Shown here one piece after another: positions 32,717 through 41,379 of a stretch of DNA of 64,000 bases. The notes under the pieces were generated by a model that saw nothing but the letters and a program-made list of their open reading frames with translations, ran no database searches and was not told where the DNA came from. A program made the position numbers and the translations under genes. Numbering within the stretch: position 1 is the first letter of the stretch; each line of letters starts with the position of its first letter. The stretch is from RH-AL1 sp965198715. GTDB lineage: Bacteria; Pseudomonadota; Alphaproteobacteria; Rhizobiales; Beijerinckiaceae. The stretch is from contig CBDAPV010000002.1 of the NCBI GenBank assembly GCA_965198715.1, positions 62,001 through 126,000 on the forward strand, given 5' to 3'.

Positions 32717-33928
32717 ATGCCGAGCTTCCGCTACGAGGCCCTCGACGCTAGCGGGCGCCGCATGTCCGGCACCATGGATGGCGGCTCGCCCGGCGACATC
32801 ATCGCCGAGCTGAACCGCGCCGGCTTCCTGCCGATCAAGGCCTGGGAGGCGCGCGCCGGGTCCGGCCGCACGCTGCGCGACATGCTGACACCCGAACCCA
32901 AGAGCGAGGACGTGACCTCGCTCACGCTCGACATCGTCATGCTGCTGCAAGGCGGCGTCACGCTCTCCGAGGCGCTGGTGCTGCTCAGCCAGATGGACAG
33001 CCGCGGCTGGCGCGTGAAGGTGCTGCGCGAGCTGCACCGCGCCATCGCCACCGGCAAGACCTTCTCGGCGGCGCTGGCCGAGCACCCGCGTCTGTTCTCG
33101 CCGATCTACGTCAAGATGGTCGAGGTGGCCGAGGCCACAGGGCGGCTCGACCAGGCCTTGGCCAGCCTCGCCGAGGAGCGCCAGCGCGTCGAGCGCATGC
33201 GCAAGAAGCTCGTGTCGGCGATCTCCTACCCGGCCTTCCTCATCGTCGCCGCGCTGTCGGCGATGGTGTTCATCTTCACCTACGTCATTCCGCAGTTCGA
33301 GACCGCGCTCGAAGGCTTCCGCGACAAGATCGATCCGACCGCGCTGATGGTCTTCAACGCCTCGCGCTTCCTGCGCGAGCACGGCCAGGCCATTACGATC
33401 GGCGTCGGCGGCACGGTGCTGGCCCTCATCGTGCTCGGCAAGCTCGGCGCCAGCCGCGGCATCTGGCTGCAGCTCGTCGCCAAGCTGCCGGTGGCGCGCA
33501 CCGTTTTCCGCCACGAGGTGACGGTGAAGTTCTGCCGCACCCTGGCCGTGCTGATCGGCAACGGCGTCGATATCTCGACCGCCCTGCGCCTGTTGCGCGA
33601 CGTGGTGCGGCTGCCGGCCTACGCCACCGAGGTCGACGGCGTCGTCGCCGACGTGCGCAAGGGCCGCCGCCTGTCCGAGGCATTGGAGAGCCGCTCGTTC
33701 CTGCCGCGACACGTCGTCCAGATGCTGCGCGTCGGCGAGGATTCCGGTCGGCTTCCCGATAGCGCCAGCCGCGTCGCCGTGTTCTATGAGGCGAGGCTCG
33801 ACACGGCGCTGACGCGGGCCATCGCCGTGATCGGCCCCGCCACCATGATCCTCGTCAGCATCCTCATCGCGTGGCTCATCATCTCCGTCATGACCGCGCT
33901 GATGAGCGTCAACGACCTGTTGAAGTAG
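32717..33928 (+). CDS. gspF: Type II secretion inner-membrane platform protein GspF
   Basis: A 403-residue GspF of normal length. It has two repeated T2SSF domains, each helical bundle ending in membrane segments (ISYPAFLIVAALSAMVFIFT; the final GPATMILVSILIAWLIISV). Typical signature parts are LLQGGVTLSEALVLLSQMD, MVEVAEATGRLDQAL and MLRVGEDSGRLPD. It is the inner-membrane platform that works with the ATPase GspE to build the pseudopilus. It follows the peptidase gene by six bases. Confidence 0.95.
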   Translation: MPSFRYEALDASGRRMSGTMDGGSPGDIIAELNRAGFLPIKAWEARAGSGRTLRDMLTPEPKSEDVTSLTLDIVMLLQGGVTLSEALVLLSQMDSRGWRVKVLRELHRAIATGKTFSAALAEHPRLFSPIYVKMVEVAEATGRLDQALASLAEERQRVERMRKKLVSAISYPAFLIVAALSAMVFIFTYVIPQFETALEGFRDKIDPTALMVFNASRFLREHGQAITIGVGGTVLALIVLGKLGASRGIWLQLVAKLPVARTVFRHEVTVKFCRTLAVLIGNGVDISTALRLLRDVVRLPAYATEVDGVVADVRKGRRLSEALESRSFLPRHVVQMLRVGEDSGRLPDSASRVAVFYEARLDTALTRAIAVIGPATMILVSILIAWLIISVMTALMSVNDLLK

Positions 33929-33941
33929 AGGCGTCCTCCCG

Positions 33942-34421
33942 ATGACATCCTCGTTTCCCTCCCTCGCCGCCCTCCGCGACCGATTCCATCCCGCCGGCGG
34001 GCCGCGCCCCCGCCGCGACAGTCGGGGCGGCTTCACCCTCGTCGAGCTCCTGGTGGTGCTCGTCATCCTCGGTCTGGTCATGGGCCTCGTCGGGCCTCGC
34101 GTGCTCGGCTACCTGTCGAGCTCGCGCGAGCGCACCGCGCACCTGCAGATCGAGTCCTTCAACTCGGCACTCGACCTCTACTTCCTCGACAACGGCCGCT
34201 ATCCGACCAACAGCGAGGGGCTTGAGGCCCTGGTGCGACGTCCGGCCTCCGAGCCGCATTGGGCCGGCCCCTACCTGAAGCAGGCCAACGTGCCGGCCGA
34301 TCCCTGGGGCAACCCCTACACCTATCACGTGCCCGGCAAGGCCGGCCCCTACGCGATTGCCTCAGCCGGCCCCGACGGTAAGGGCGGCAGCACCGAACAC
34401 GCCGCCATCGGCTCCGAGTGA
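33942..34421 (+). CDS. gspG: Major pseudopilin GspG
   Basis: A 159-residue major pseudopilin. The prepilin site is GG|FTLVE with Phe31 as the mature first residue and Glu35 at position 5. The body has the GspG signature: LDLYFLDNGRYPTNSEGLEA, then DPWGNPYTYHVPG and the calcium-site-like SAGPDGKGG. The leader is about 30 residues, long for this family; a shorter start is possible only if a non-ATG codon is used. It builds the periplasmic piston with GspH-K. Confidence 0.95.
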   Translation: MTSSFPSLAALRDRFHPAGGPRPRRDSRGGFTLVELLVVLVILGLVMGLVGPRVLGYLSSSRERTAHLQIESFNSALDLYFLDNGRYPTNSEGLEALVRRPASEPHWAGPYLKQANVPADPWGNPYTYHVPGKAGPYAIASAGPDGKGGSTEHAAIGSE

Positions 34422-34422
34422 G

Positions 34423-34848
34423 GTGACCGCGGTGGCGCCATCCCGGGACCGGCGAGGCGGCTTCGCTCTCATCGAAGTGATGGTCGCGCTGCTTATGATC
34501 GCCTTCATCGCCGCCCTCGCCATGCCGGGGCTGGTGCGGCCGACAGGGCCCGGGACACTGAGGATCGCCGCCATGAACGTCACCGCGCTGCTGCGCGACG
34601 CGCGCAATGCCGCGACCGCAAGCGGGCGGCCCACCGCAGCAGTGGCATCGGGCGGGCTCGTGCGCGCGGCATCGGGTGCGGTCGTCGGCATGCCGCCGGG
34701 AGCGGTCGCCGGGCCAGTGGGTGCCACCATCCGCTTCACGCCCGACGGTCGCGCCTCGGGCGGTCCGTTGACCCTGGTCTCGGCCAGCGCCGCCTTCGTG
34801 ATCGGCGTCGATCCCGGTTCGGGGGCGATCGATGTGTCGGCGCGCTGA
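34423..34848 (+). CDS. gspH: Minor pseudopilin GspH
   Basis: A product of about 141 residues. The prepilin site is RRGG|FALIE, followed by one hydrophobic helix (VMVALLMIAFIAALAMPGLV) and a small variable globular domain. The start is GTG: 34423, giving a 13-residue leader, or 34432. An ATG upstream in the same frame at 34357 would overlap gspG by 65 bases and is less likely. The start sits directly after the gspG stop. The GspH/FimT assignment rests on position and the leader motif. Confidence 0.8.
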   Translation: MTAVAPSRDRRGGFALIEVMVALLMIAFIAALAMPGLVRPTGPGTLRIAAMNVTALLRDARNAATASGRPTAAVASGGLVRAASGAVVGMPPGAVAGPVGATIRFTPDGRASGGPLTLVSASAAFVIGVDPGSGAIDVSAR

Positions 34849-35371
34849 GCGCGGCGGCTGGCGCCGGTTCGCCGATCGCTCCGGCTTCACCCTGATCGAG
34901 GCGCTGGTCGCTTTCACGGTCATGGCGATGGTGCTGGGCGTGCTCTACCGCGGCGTGGTGCAGACCCGCGCTGGCGCCAACGCCTTCGCTTCGCGCACGC
35001 AGGAGGAGGTTGTCACCCGCTCGCTCATCGCCGAGTTCGGCGCCCGCCGCGACCTGCGCGACGGGACCTACGCCGGCACCCGCGACGGCCGGCGCTGGAC
35101 GCTCAAGGCCAGCGCGATGGACCTCTCCGCGCAGCTGCCGAAGGGGGACAAGGCACTCGGCGCCGACAAGGTCGCCTCCAACCCGGCCAACGCGGGCGCG
35201 ATCAATGCCGGCGCCGCCAAGCCTGACCCCGCCAAGCCTGACCCCGCCAAGCCGGTCTGGGTCGCGCAGCGCCTGGTGCTGCGTGTCGCCACCGGCGCGC
35301 GGCCGCTTGAGGCCGAGGCGGTGCACCTCGTGAAGCTGGCGTCGCCGCCGCGCGACGAGGACGCGCAATGA
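34832..35371 (+). CDS. gspI: Minor pseudopilin GspI
   Basis: A 179-residue pseudopilin. The cleavage site is RSG|FTLIEALVAFTVMAMVLG, typical of GspI. Near residues 128-138 a small tandem repeat AKPDPAKPDPAKP interrupts the globular domain. It overlaps the gspH end by 17 bases and the gspJ start by ATGA, so it is translationally coupled on both sides. It probably forms the pseudopilus tip with H, J and K. Confidence 0.85.
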   Translation: MCRRAERGGWRRFADRSGFTLIEALVAFTVMAMVLGVLYRGVVQTRAGANAFASRTQEEVVTRSLIAEFGARRDLRDGTYAGTRDGRRWTLKASAMDLSAQLPKGDKALGADKVASNPANAGAINAGAAKPDPAKPDPAKPVWVAQRLVLRVATGARPLEAEAVHLVKLASPPRDEDAQ

Positions 35372-36276
35372 GGCGCGCGCCCACCGATGCCGGCTTCCTC
35401 CTGGCGGAGACGCTGATCACCTTCGCGCTGAGCGCCCTGGTGATGGTCGGCCTCGTCGCCTCCGCCGCGGTGCTGATGCGGGCGACGGACCGCAGCGTGG
35501 CCGCCGTCGACTCCGCCGACGATCTCGGCCGCACCCTCGCAGCCCTCACACGCGACCTCTCGGGCCTCAAGCGCGCGCGCTGGAACGGGGAGGAACCGCA
35601 GGGCTTCGTGTTCAAGGGCGGCCGCAACAGTCTCTTCTTCGCGCAGGAAGTCCCCGTGCCGGATGGCGGCCGCGAACTGCGCGTGATCTCGCTGCGCGAG
35701 ATCGAGACCGACACCGGCACCGCTCTGATGCGCGCGGAGGCGCATCTCTCGGCGCGCGCCGGCGGCTGGAGCGACCTGAGCTTCGGCCGGGGACGCGTCG
35801 TGCCGACGGGCCCGGCGCGGCTGCGCTTCCATTACGTGGCCGAACCCGGCCCCGACGGTCGCGCGGCGAAGCCTGTCGACACGTGGCCCTCGGGACCGAC
35901 CCTGCCGGCTTTCGTCGTGGTCGACGCGGTCGAACCCGGTTCGACGCGCCTGCTTGTCAGCGCCCGCATCGGCGTGCGCACCGATGGCGACATCGGCTGC
36001 GCGGACAGGACGCCGGCTCGGCGAGACGACATCGCTGGATTGGCGCCGGGATCAACGCCGCCGCAGCAGCAGGGAGCGCCGACGCAGGACCCGTCGGCGC
36101 CGCCGCAGCCGGGCCAGGCGCCGGCCGGCGGCGCAGGCTATTCCATCAGCGATGCTGCCGGCGTGGCCAACAAGAACGAGTTCTGCGGACGCGTCGACAA
36201 GGGCGTCGGCCCGAAGGATACGGCGGCGCCCCCCGGCATCGGCAGCCCGCCGCCGCAACAAGGCGCCACGCTTTGA
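35368..36276 (+). CDS. gspJ: Minor pseudopilin GspJ
   Basis: A 302-residue pseudopilin, longer than usual (about 200). The leader is short, MRRAPTDAG|FLLAE, with Glu at mature position 5, then a helix ALSALVMVGLVASAAVLMRA. The globular region has GFVFKGGRNSLFF and LRFHYVAEPG, as in GspJ. The C-terminal ~90 residues are Pro/Gln-rich (TPPQQQGAPTQDPSAPPQPG) with two Cys in the neighbourhood (GCADRT, EFCGRV). The extra tail is not typical and its role is unknown. Confidence 0.83.
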   Translation: MRRAPTDAGFLLAETLITFALSALVMVGLVASAAVLMRATDRSVAAVDSADDLGRTLAALTRDLSGLKRARWNGEEPQGFVFKGGRNSLFFAQEVPVPDGGRELRVISLREIETDTGTALMRAEAHLSARAGGWSDLSFGRGRVVPTGPARLRFHYVAEPGPDGRAAKPVDTWPSGPTLPAFVVVDAVEPGSTRLLVSARIGVRTDGDIGCADRTPARRDDIAGLAPGSTPPQQQGAPTQDPSAPPQPGQAPAGGAGYSISDAAGVANKNEFCGRVDKGVGPKDTAAPPGIGSPPPQQGATL

Positions 36277-37250
36277 CTCGGTCAGCTACGAACCTCCTCC
36301 GCGGCCGGCGCGACGGCTACATCCTCGTCACCGTGCTCGCGGTGGCGGTGATGCTCACCGGCCTGCTCGCCGCGGGCTCGGTGCTGGTACGTTCGGCCAT
36401 CGGCACCGCCCGCGTCGAGGACGCCGACGTCGCCTCCGGCGGCCTGCTGTCGAGCGGCATGGAGATCGCCGCCTACCAGCTCGCCGTGCTCCGCATCCGG
36501 CCTGAACTCGTCGATGGGCGCCGCATTCGGCTGACGGGCGGCAGCGTCACGCCGCGCGTCACCGACGAGGCCGGCAAGGTCGATCTCAATGCCGCCGATC
36601 CCAAGCTCCTCGCCGGCGTGATGATGGGCGTGGGCATGGACCAGGCGACGGCGAGTGAGGTGGTCGCGCGCATCGTCGAGCTGCGGGGGCCGTCCAACGG
36701 CACGATCCCCGACGCCAGCACTCCGGGGGGGCCGCCTCCGCCGCCGCCTCCCGGCGGGCAGAACGCGTTCGGTTTCGCAGGAGCGCCTGGCGGCCCTCAG
36801 CCCGGCGGAGGTGGCAATGTGCCGGGCGGCAACAACGCGCCGCCGAAGCGGCGTGGCCTGCAATCGGTGGAGGACGTGGGCGACATGGAAGGGGTGCGGC
36901 GTGACGAGATGCGGGCGCTGCGCAAGAGGCTCACGATCTACAATCCCGACGGTCGCCTCGATGTGATGACTGCCGATCCCGACACGCTGAGCTCGATCCC
37001 CGGCATGACCAAGCTGAAGCTGACCCAGCTTCTCGCCGCGCGCGAGTCCGGCTCCGAGGATGCCGCCCGCGACGCCCAGTCCGCGCTCGGCGGCGACATC
37101 GCTTCCTTCACGAAGGTGTTGCCTGGCCCTGCTTATACCGTGCGGATCGACGCCGACGAGAAGAGCGGCCGCAGAAAGAGCGCCGAAGCCGTGATCGCAG
37201 CCTCGAAAAGTCCCAACCAGCCGTATTACATCCTGGACTGGCGCGAATGA
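36273..37250 (+). CDS. gspK: Minor pseudopilin GspK
   Basis: A product of about 325 residues. The start is TTG at 36273, overlapping the gspJ stop (TTGA). It gives MTRSATNLLRGRRDG|YILVTV. As usual for GspK, mature position 5 is not Glu. The SAM-like region is visible in KVDLNAADPKLLAGVMMGVG and DTLSSIPGMTKLKLTQLLAA. A Pro/Gly-rich insert (PPPPPPPGGQN, about residues 155-190) splits the domain. GspK caps the pseudopilus tip. The gene ends 22 bases before gspE. Confidence 0.87.
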   Translation: MTRSATNLLRGRRDGYILVTVLAVAVMLTGLLAAGSVLVRSAIGTARVEDADVASGGLLSSGMEIAAYQLAVLRIRPELVDGRRIRLTGGSVTPRVTDEAGKVDLNAADPKLLAGVMMGVGMDQATASEVVARIVELRGPSNGTIPDASTPGGPPPPPPPGGQNAFGFAGAPGGPQPGGGGNVPGGNNAPPKRRGLQSVEDVGDMEGVRRDEMRALRKRLTIYNPDGRLDVMTADPDTLSSIPGMTKLKLTQLLAARESGSEDAARDAQSALGGDIASFTKVLPGPAYTVRIDADEKSGRRKSAEAVIAASKSPNQPYYILDWRE

Positions 37251-37272
37251 GCGCGAGATCGGAGCCATCGGC

Positions 37273-38964
37273 ATGACGCGCGGCACGGAGCTGGCCCCGG
37301 CGGAGAGCTTCGTCGACTTCCTGCGCGCGCGCGGCATCCCCGCGGCGACGAGCCGTGCCGCCCGCCGCGACGACGGCAGCACTCTCGGCGAGATGGAGAG
37401 CGCCTGGCGCACCGGTCGGGCGCCCGGCACCGACCTCGCCGCCCTGGCCTGCGAATGGTTCGAGCTGCCGCGCGCCGACCTCGAGGCAATGGGCACCGTC
37501 GTCTACGCGCACGAGGCGCTGTCGCTGCAGTTCCTGCGCGAGGGCTACGCGCTGCCGTTCCGCGACGGCGAAATACTGTGGCTCGCCGTTGCCGATCCTG
37601 GCGCGCACGACGCGATCCAGGCGGTGACGCTGGCGCTCGGCGCCGCGCCGCGTCTCTGCGTCCTCGCCTTCGAGGAGCTCGACCTCATCTTCGAGCGGAT
37701 CGCCCGCGAGGGCCGCGCGGCAGCCGAGGCCAAGGCGCCCGAGCTCGATCTCGAGCACGTCGATCCCGATTCGATCGAGGCCTTGCAGGACCTCGCCCGC
37801 GGCGCACCCATCGTGCGCGCCATCGACCAGATCCTCGAGCGTGCGCTCGAATGCGGCGCCACTGACATCCACTTCGAAACCGGGCGCGACACCCTACGGA
37901 TACGCTTCCGCGTCGACGGTCTGCTGCGGCTCGACCAGAGCATGCCGCGACATTTCGCGCCTGCGGTGATCTCGCGCGTGAAGATCCTCGCCGGGCTGGA
38001 CATCGCCGAGCGGCGCCTACCGCAGGACGGACGCGCCAACATCACCATCCGCAACATCGAGGCCGACCTTCGCGTGGCGCTGGCGCCGACCATGTACGGC
38101 GAGACGGCGGTCGCGCGCATCCTGCTGAAGGACGCCAAGCTGCTCGACCTCGGCCGCATCGGCATGACGCCGGCGCAGCGCTCCGGCATCGAGGCGCTGC
38201 TGCGCGAGCCGCACGGCATCGTGATCGTGACCGGGCCGACCGGATCCGGCAAGACGACGACGCTCGCCACGGCGATCGGTATCCTCAACGATCCCTCGCG
38301 CAAGATCGTGACCGTCGAGGATCCGATCGAGTACCAGATCGCCGGCGTCCACCAGACACAGGTCAAGCCCTCGATCGGCTTGACCTTTTCGACCGCGCTG
38401 CGATCGTTCCTGCGTCATGACCCCGACGTCATCATGGTCGGCGAGATGCGCGACGGGGAAACGGCGCAGATCGGCATCCAGGCGGCGCTGACCGGCCATC
38501 TCGTGTTGACGACGCTGCACACCAACACCGCTTGCGACGCCGTGGTGCGCCTCGTCGACATGGGCGTCGAGCCCTTCCTCGTTGCCGCCGTGCTGCGCGG
38601 CGTGCTCGGCCAGCGCCTGGTGCGCCGTCTGTGCGAGCGCTGCCGCGTGCCCGACCCCGAGGCGAGCGACGTCGTCGCCTCGTATTGCCGGCATAATGGC
38701 GTCGCCGCGCCGGCCGAGCGCAACTACTTCAAGGCGGCTGGCTGCCCGGCCTGCGGCGGCACCGGCTTCCGTGGCCGCGTCGGCGTCTTCGAGGTGCTGC
38801 GCGTCGACAGCAAGATCCGCGCGCTGATCGGCGACAAGGCGGATTCGAGCCGCCTGCTCGCCGCCGCCCGCACGACGGGCCTGACCACCATGGTGGAGGA
38901 CGGCTTCGGCAAGGCGTCGCGCGGCACGACCACCGTGGACGAAGTGCTGCGGACGACCGGCTGA
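37273..38964 (+). CDS. gspE: Type II secretion ATPase GspE
   Basis: A 563-residue secretion ATPase, full length. Walker A GPTGSGKTTT is at about residues 320-329, with the Asp box VTVEDPIEYQI and Walker B DPDVIMVGEMRDGETAQI. A zinc-finger tetracysteine is present: CERC and CPACGGTG. The N-terminal ~150 residues are the GspE N1/N2 region that binds GspL. It hydrolyses ATP in the cytoplasm to drive pseudopilus assembly. In many operons gspE precedes gspF; here it comes after gspK. Confidence 0.96.
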   Translation: MTRGTELAPAESFVDFLRARGIPAATSRAARRDDGSTLGEMESAWRTGRAPGTDLAALACEWFELPRADLEAMGTVVYAHEALSLQFLREGYALPFRDGEILWLAVADPGAHDAIQAVTLALGAAPRLCVLAFEELDLIFERIAREGRAAAEAKAPELDLEHVDPDSIEALQDLARGAPIVRAIDQILERALECGATDIHFETGRDTLRIRFRVDGLLRLDQSMPRHFAPAVISRVKILAGLDIAERRLPQDGRANITIRNIEADLRVALAPTMYGETAVARILLKDAKLLDLGRIGMTPAQRSGIEALLREPHGIVIVTGPTGSGKTTTLATAIGILNDPSRKIVTVEDPIEYQIAGVHQTQVKPSIGLTFSTALRSFLRHDPDVIMVGEMRDGETAQIGIQAALTGHLVLTTLHTNTACDAVVRLVDMGVEPFLVAAVLRGVLGQRLVRRLCERCRVPDPEASDVVASYCRHNGVAAPAERNYFKAAGCPACGGTGFRGRVGVFEVLRVDSKIRALIGDKADSSRLLAAARTTGLTTMVEDGFGKASRGTTTVDEVLRTTG

Positions 38965-38968
38965 GCCG

Positions 38969-40219
38969 ATGTCAGTGATCCAGCCGGCGGCCGAGAGCGT
39001 GACGGAGCATCCCGATGCCGCCGATGCGCTCGCGGCACCCTTCGATGCGCTTGCGGCGCCCTCGGTGCGCCGGGACCGCGTCCCTGGCCGCCGCCGCTTC
39101 GGCGTGGTCGCGCCGCATGTGCGGCGTTGGAATGACCGGCTGCGAAGCCTTCCGCCCTTTGCCAAGGCGCAGGACAGGATCGGGGCGGTCTGGGCGGCGT
39201 TGGTCGAGGCGTTCTGCCAGATCATCGAGCCGAGTCTGGAACGCCGATTTCCCGACCTGAGACTGGTCGCCGTGGCTGACGGCACCGGTGCGCTCGCCAT
39301 GCAGCGCGTCGGCCGCGACGGCGTGATGGCACTCGGCGACCTTGATGCGATGACGGCGGAGGCGCAGGCCGGGCTCGCGGCGACGCGCTGGTCCGCGGTG
39401 GAACTGCGGCTGCCTTCGACGCAGATCCTCGAGCGCAAGCTGTCGCTGCCCGCCGCCAGCCGCAACTTCCTTGCCCCGATCCTGGAGCACCGGCTCGACC
39501 GGCTGACGCCGTGGCGCCCGGACAGGGTGCTCTATGGCTTCCGCACCACCCAGGAGGACCACGCGTCCGGCGCCGGCTCCGTTGCCGTGACGCTCACCGC
39601 AACCTCGCGCGACCTTGTCGCCGCGCCCCTCCGGCGGCTGGGTGCCGCCGGCCTGGTGCCGACCGCGATCGGTGCCGACATTGGGCCGCCGACGCTGCCT
39701 CTCGCTGTGAACCTCCTCGGCGAAGGGGCCGCGGTGTCGCCGCGCGTGGAATCGCGTCGTTTCGTGTCGAAGGTGGCTCTCGCCGTCGGCGGCTCGCTGC
39801 TGGTCGCCTGGATCGCCACGGCGATGTTCGATGCCGGCGCCGTGGCCGACCAGGTCGCTTCGACACAAAAGCTCGTCAAGGCGCGTCGGCTGCTGCGTGC
39901 CGCCTCGTTCGGCAACGTCGGCAGCCGCGAGCAGGCGATGTTGGAGGCCAAGCAGCCAGGCCGCTCCTTGATGATGCTCATTGACCAGCTAGCGACCAGC
40001 ATCCCCGCCGACACATACCTCAAGGAGCTGACGATCCAGCCTGACAAGGTGCGCCTCGTCGGCTCGTCCGGCAACGCTCCGGCCCTGATCGCCAAGCTCG
40101 AAGCGGCCGGACTCGACAACGTGCGCTTCACCTCGACCATCGCCCGCGACCGTGGCGGCCGCGACGATTTCGAACTCGGCGCCGATCGTCCGCAGCCCAA
40201 GCCCGAGAGTGCGCCGTGA
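38969..40219 (+). CDS. gspL: GspL-like T2SS assembly protein (PilN domain)
   Basis: A 416-residue protein. The cytoplasmic N-terminal ~260 residues include PAASRNFLAPILEHRLDRLT, characteristic of GspL-like proteins, in the actin-like family. One membrane segment lies at about 268-290 (ALAVGGSLLVAWIATAMFDA). A periplasmic PilN/ferredoxin-like domain follows (LIDQLATSIPADTYLKELTI, VRLVGSSGNAPALIAKLEAA). It links GspE to GspM and the platform. The gene starts four bases after gspE and overlaps gspM by ATGA-type coupling. Confidence 0.83.
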   Translation: MSVIQPAAESVTEHPDAADALAAPFDALAAPSVRRDRVPGRRRFGVVAPHVRRWNDRLRSLPPFAKAQDRIGAVWAALVEAFCQIIEPSLERRFPDLRLVAVADGTGALAMQRVGRDGVMALGDLDAMTAEAQAGLAATRWSAVELRLPSTQILERKLSLPAASRNFLAPILEHRLDRLTPWRPDRVLYGFRTTQEDHASGAGSVAVTLTATSRDLVAAPLRRLGAAGLVPTAIGADIGPPTLPLAVNLLGEGAAVSPRVESRRFVSKVALAVGGSLLVAWIATAMFDAGAVADQVASTQKLVKARRLLRAASFGNVGSREQAMLEAKQPGRSLMMLIDQLATSIPADTYLKELTIQPDKVRLVGSSGNAPALIAKLEAAGLDNVRFTSTIARDRGGRDDFELGADRPQPKPESAP

Positions 40220-40773
40220 AAGCGGCGGCCCGTACCCAGCTCTGGCGCTTCGGCGCGTTGTCCCTGTTCTGCGGCGTGCCTTTGCTGCTCGCGGCATTGG
40301 CGATCAACGATCTCGTCGAGGCGTCCGCCGTGCGCGGGGTCGCCGCCAAGCAGAACGCCACCGCCGCGCAGATCGTCCAGCAGGTGGCCAAGCGTCAGGC
40401 ACGTCAGCTGCAGCCGCAGGACACCTCGTCGCTGTTCCTCTCCGCCGCGAGCGCGAGCCTCGGACGCGCCGAATTGCAGGAGCGCACCGATCGTTTCGTC
40501 AAGGCGGCCGGAGGTCATCTGGAGGAAGCGCAGTTCACCAGCAGCCCCGAGCAGGAAGCCGAAGGGTCCGTGGCGATCCAGCTCAGCCTCACGATCGACA
40601 ACAGCGGGCTGCGCGATCTGCTCTACGCTGTCGAGACCGCGACACCGCTGCTCGAGGCCACCGACTTGAGCGCGAGGCCGGCCAATGCTCAGACCTCGGG
40701 GGGCGAGGGGCCTGCGAAGCTCCTGCAGGTCGATCTGACTGTCGAGGGGCATCTCAGGAAGGGGAAAGGATGA
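40216..40773 (+). CDS. gspM: Type II secretion protein GspM
   Basis: A 185-residue bitopic protein. A single membrane segment is near residues 14-31 (LSLFCGVPLLLAALAIND). A coiled stretch and a small periplasmic ferredoxin-like domain follow (VAIQLSLTIDNSGLRDLLYA, PLLEATDLSARP), as in the GspMb branch. It pairs with GspL. The start overlaps the gspL stop by four bases and its end overlaps the next gene by four bases. Confidence 0.82.
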   Translation: MKAAARTQLWRFGALSLFCGVPLLLAALAINDLVEASAVRGVAAKQNATAAQIVQQVAKRQARQLQPQDTSSLFLSAASASLGRAELQERTDRFVKAAGGHLEEAQFTSSPEQEAEGSVAIQLSLTIDNSGLRDLLYAVETATPLLEATDLSARPANAQTSGGEGPAKLLQVDLTVEGHLRKGKG

Positions 40774-41270
40774 GCGCATTCCGTCCTCTGATGAGCACGT
40801 GTCGTCTTTTGCCGGTCGCCGTGCTGCTCGTCTCAACGTTCGCCTTTGCGCAGGACGAGTCCTCGCGCGTGCTGAACCCTCTCGCCTCCGTCGAGAAGGC
40901 GATGCTGAAAGGGTTCGTCGAGAAGCCCCTCTTCGAGCCTTCGCGGCACCCGCCGGTCATCGCGGCGCCGCTCCCCCAGCTTCTATCGCCGCCGCAGCCC
41001 CCGCTGCTCGAGCCGCCGCCGTCGCTACGTCTCATCGGCGTCGTCGAAGGCTCGCGTTCACTTGCCGCCATCGTGCACCGCAACGACAACGGCAGGACCG
41101 AGACGCTGCACCCGGGCGATCATATCGGCACCTGGATCGTCGAGGTGATGCCGGCCGGGCTCCGCGTGGTCAGCGGAGAGCGTGCCTTCGACTATGCGAT
41201 GTTCCGCGGAAACCTTCAGCAAGGGCCCACTCTCGCCGCACGCAGTCCGACCGCGAGCGATCCGCGTTGA
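40770..41270 (+). CDS. GspC/GspN-like T2SS component
   Basis: A 166-residue protein at the end of the T2SS operon. An N-terminal signal or anchor segment (CRLLPVAVLLVSTFAFAQ) is followed by KPLFEPSRHPP, the marker segment of GspC/GspN-type proteins. A homology-region-like domain comes next (LRLIGVVEGSRSLAAIVHRN, ETLHPGDHIGTWIVEVM). In GspC this domain docks on the secretin N0 domain. No other gspC is found in the operon, so this may take that role; there is no PDZ domain. Its ATG lies four bases inside gspM. Confidence 0.7.
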   Translation: MSAFRPLMSTCRLLPVAVLLVSTFAFAQDESSRVLNPLASVEKAMLKGFVEKPLFEPSRHPPVIAAPLPQLLSPPQPPLLEPPPSLRLIGVVEGSRSLAAIVHRNDNGRTETLHPGDHIGTWIVEVMPAGLRVVSGERAFDYAMFRGNLQQGPTLAARSPTASDPR

Positions 41271-41379
41271 CATGGTTCCGTCACTCTCCCGGCGCGCTAT
41301 CCAACCCCACCGGGATGGCGCTGCGAGCGGCTTGTAGTACTGCAGAGCTTCGCTTCGCCCACCGCGGCAGGAGCACGCC

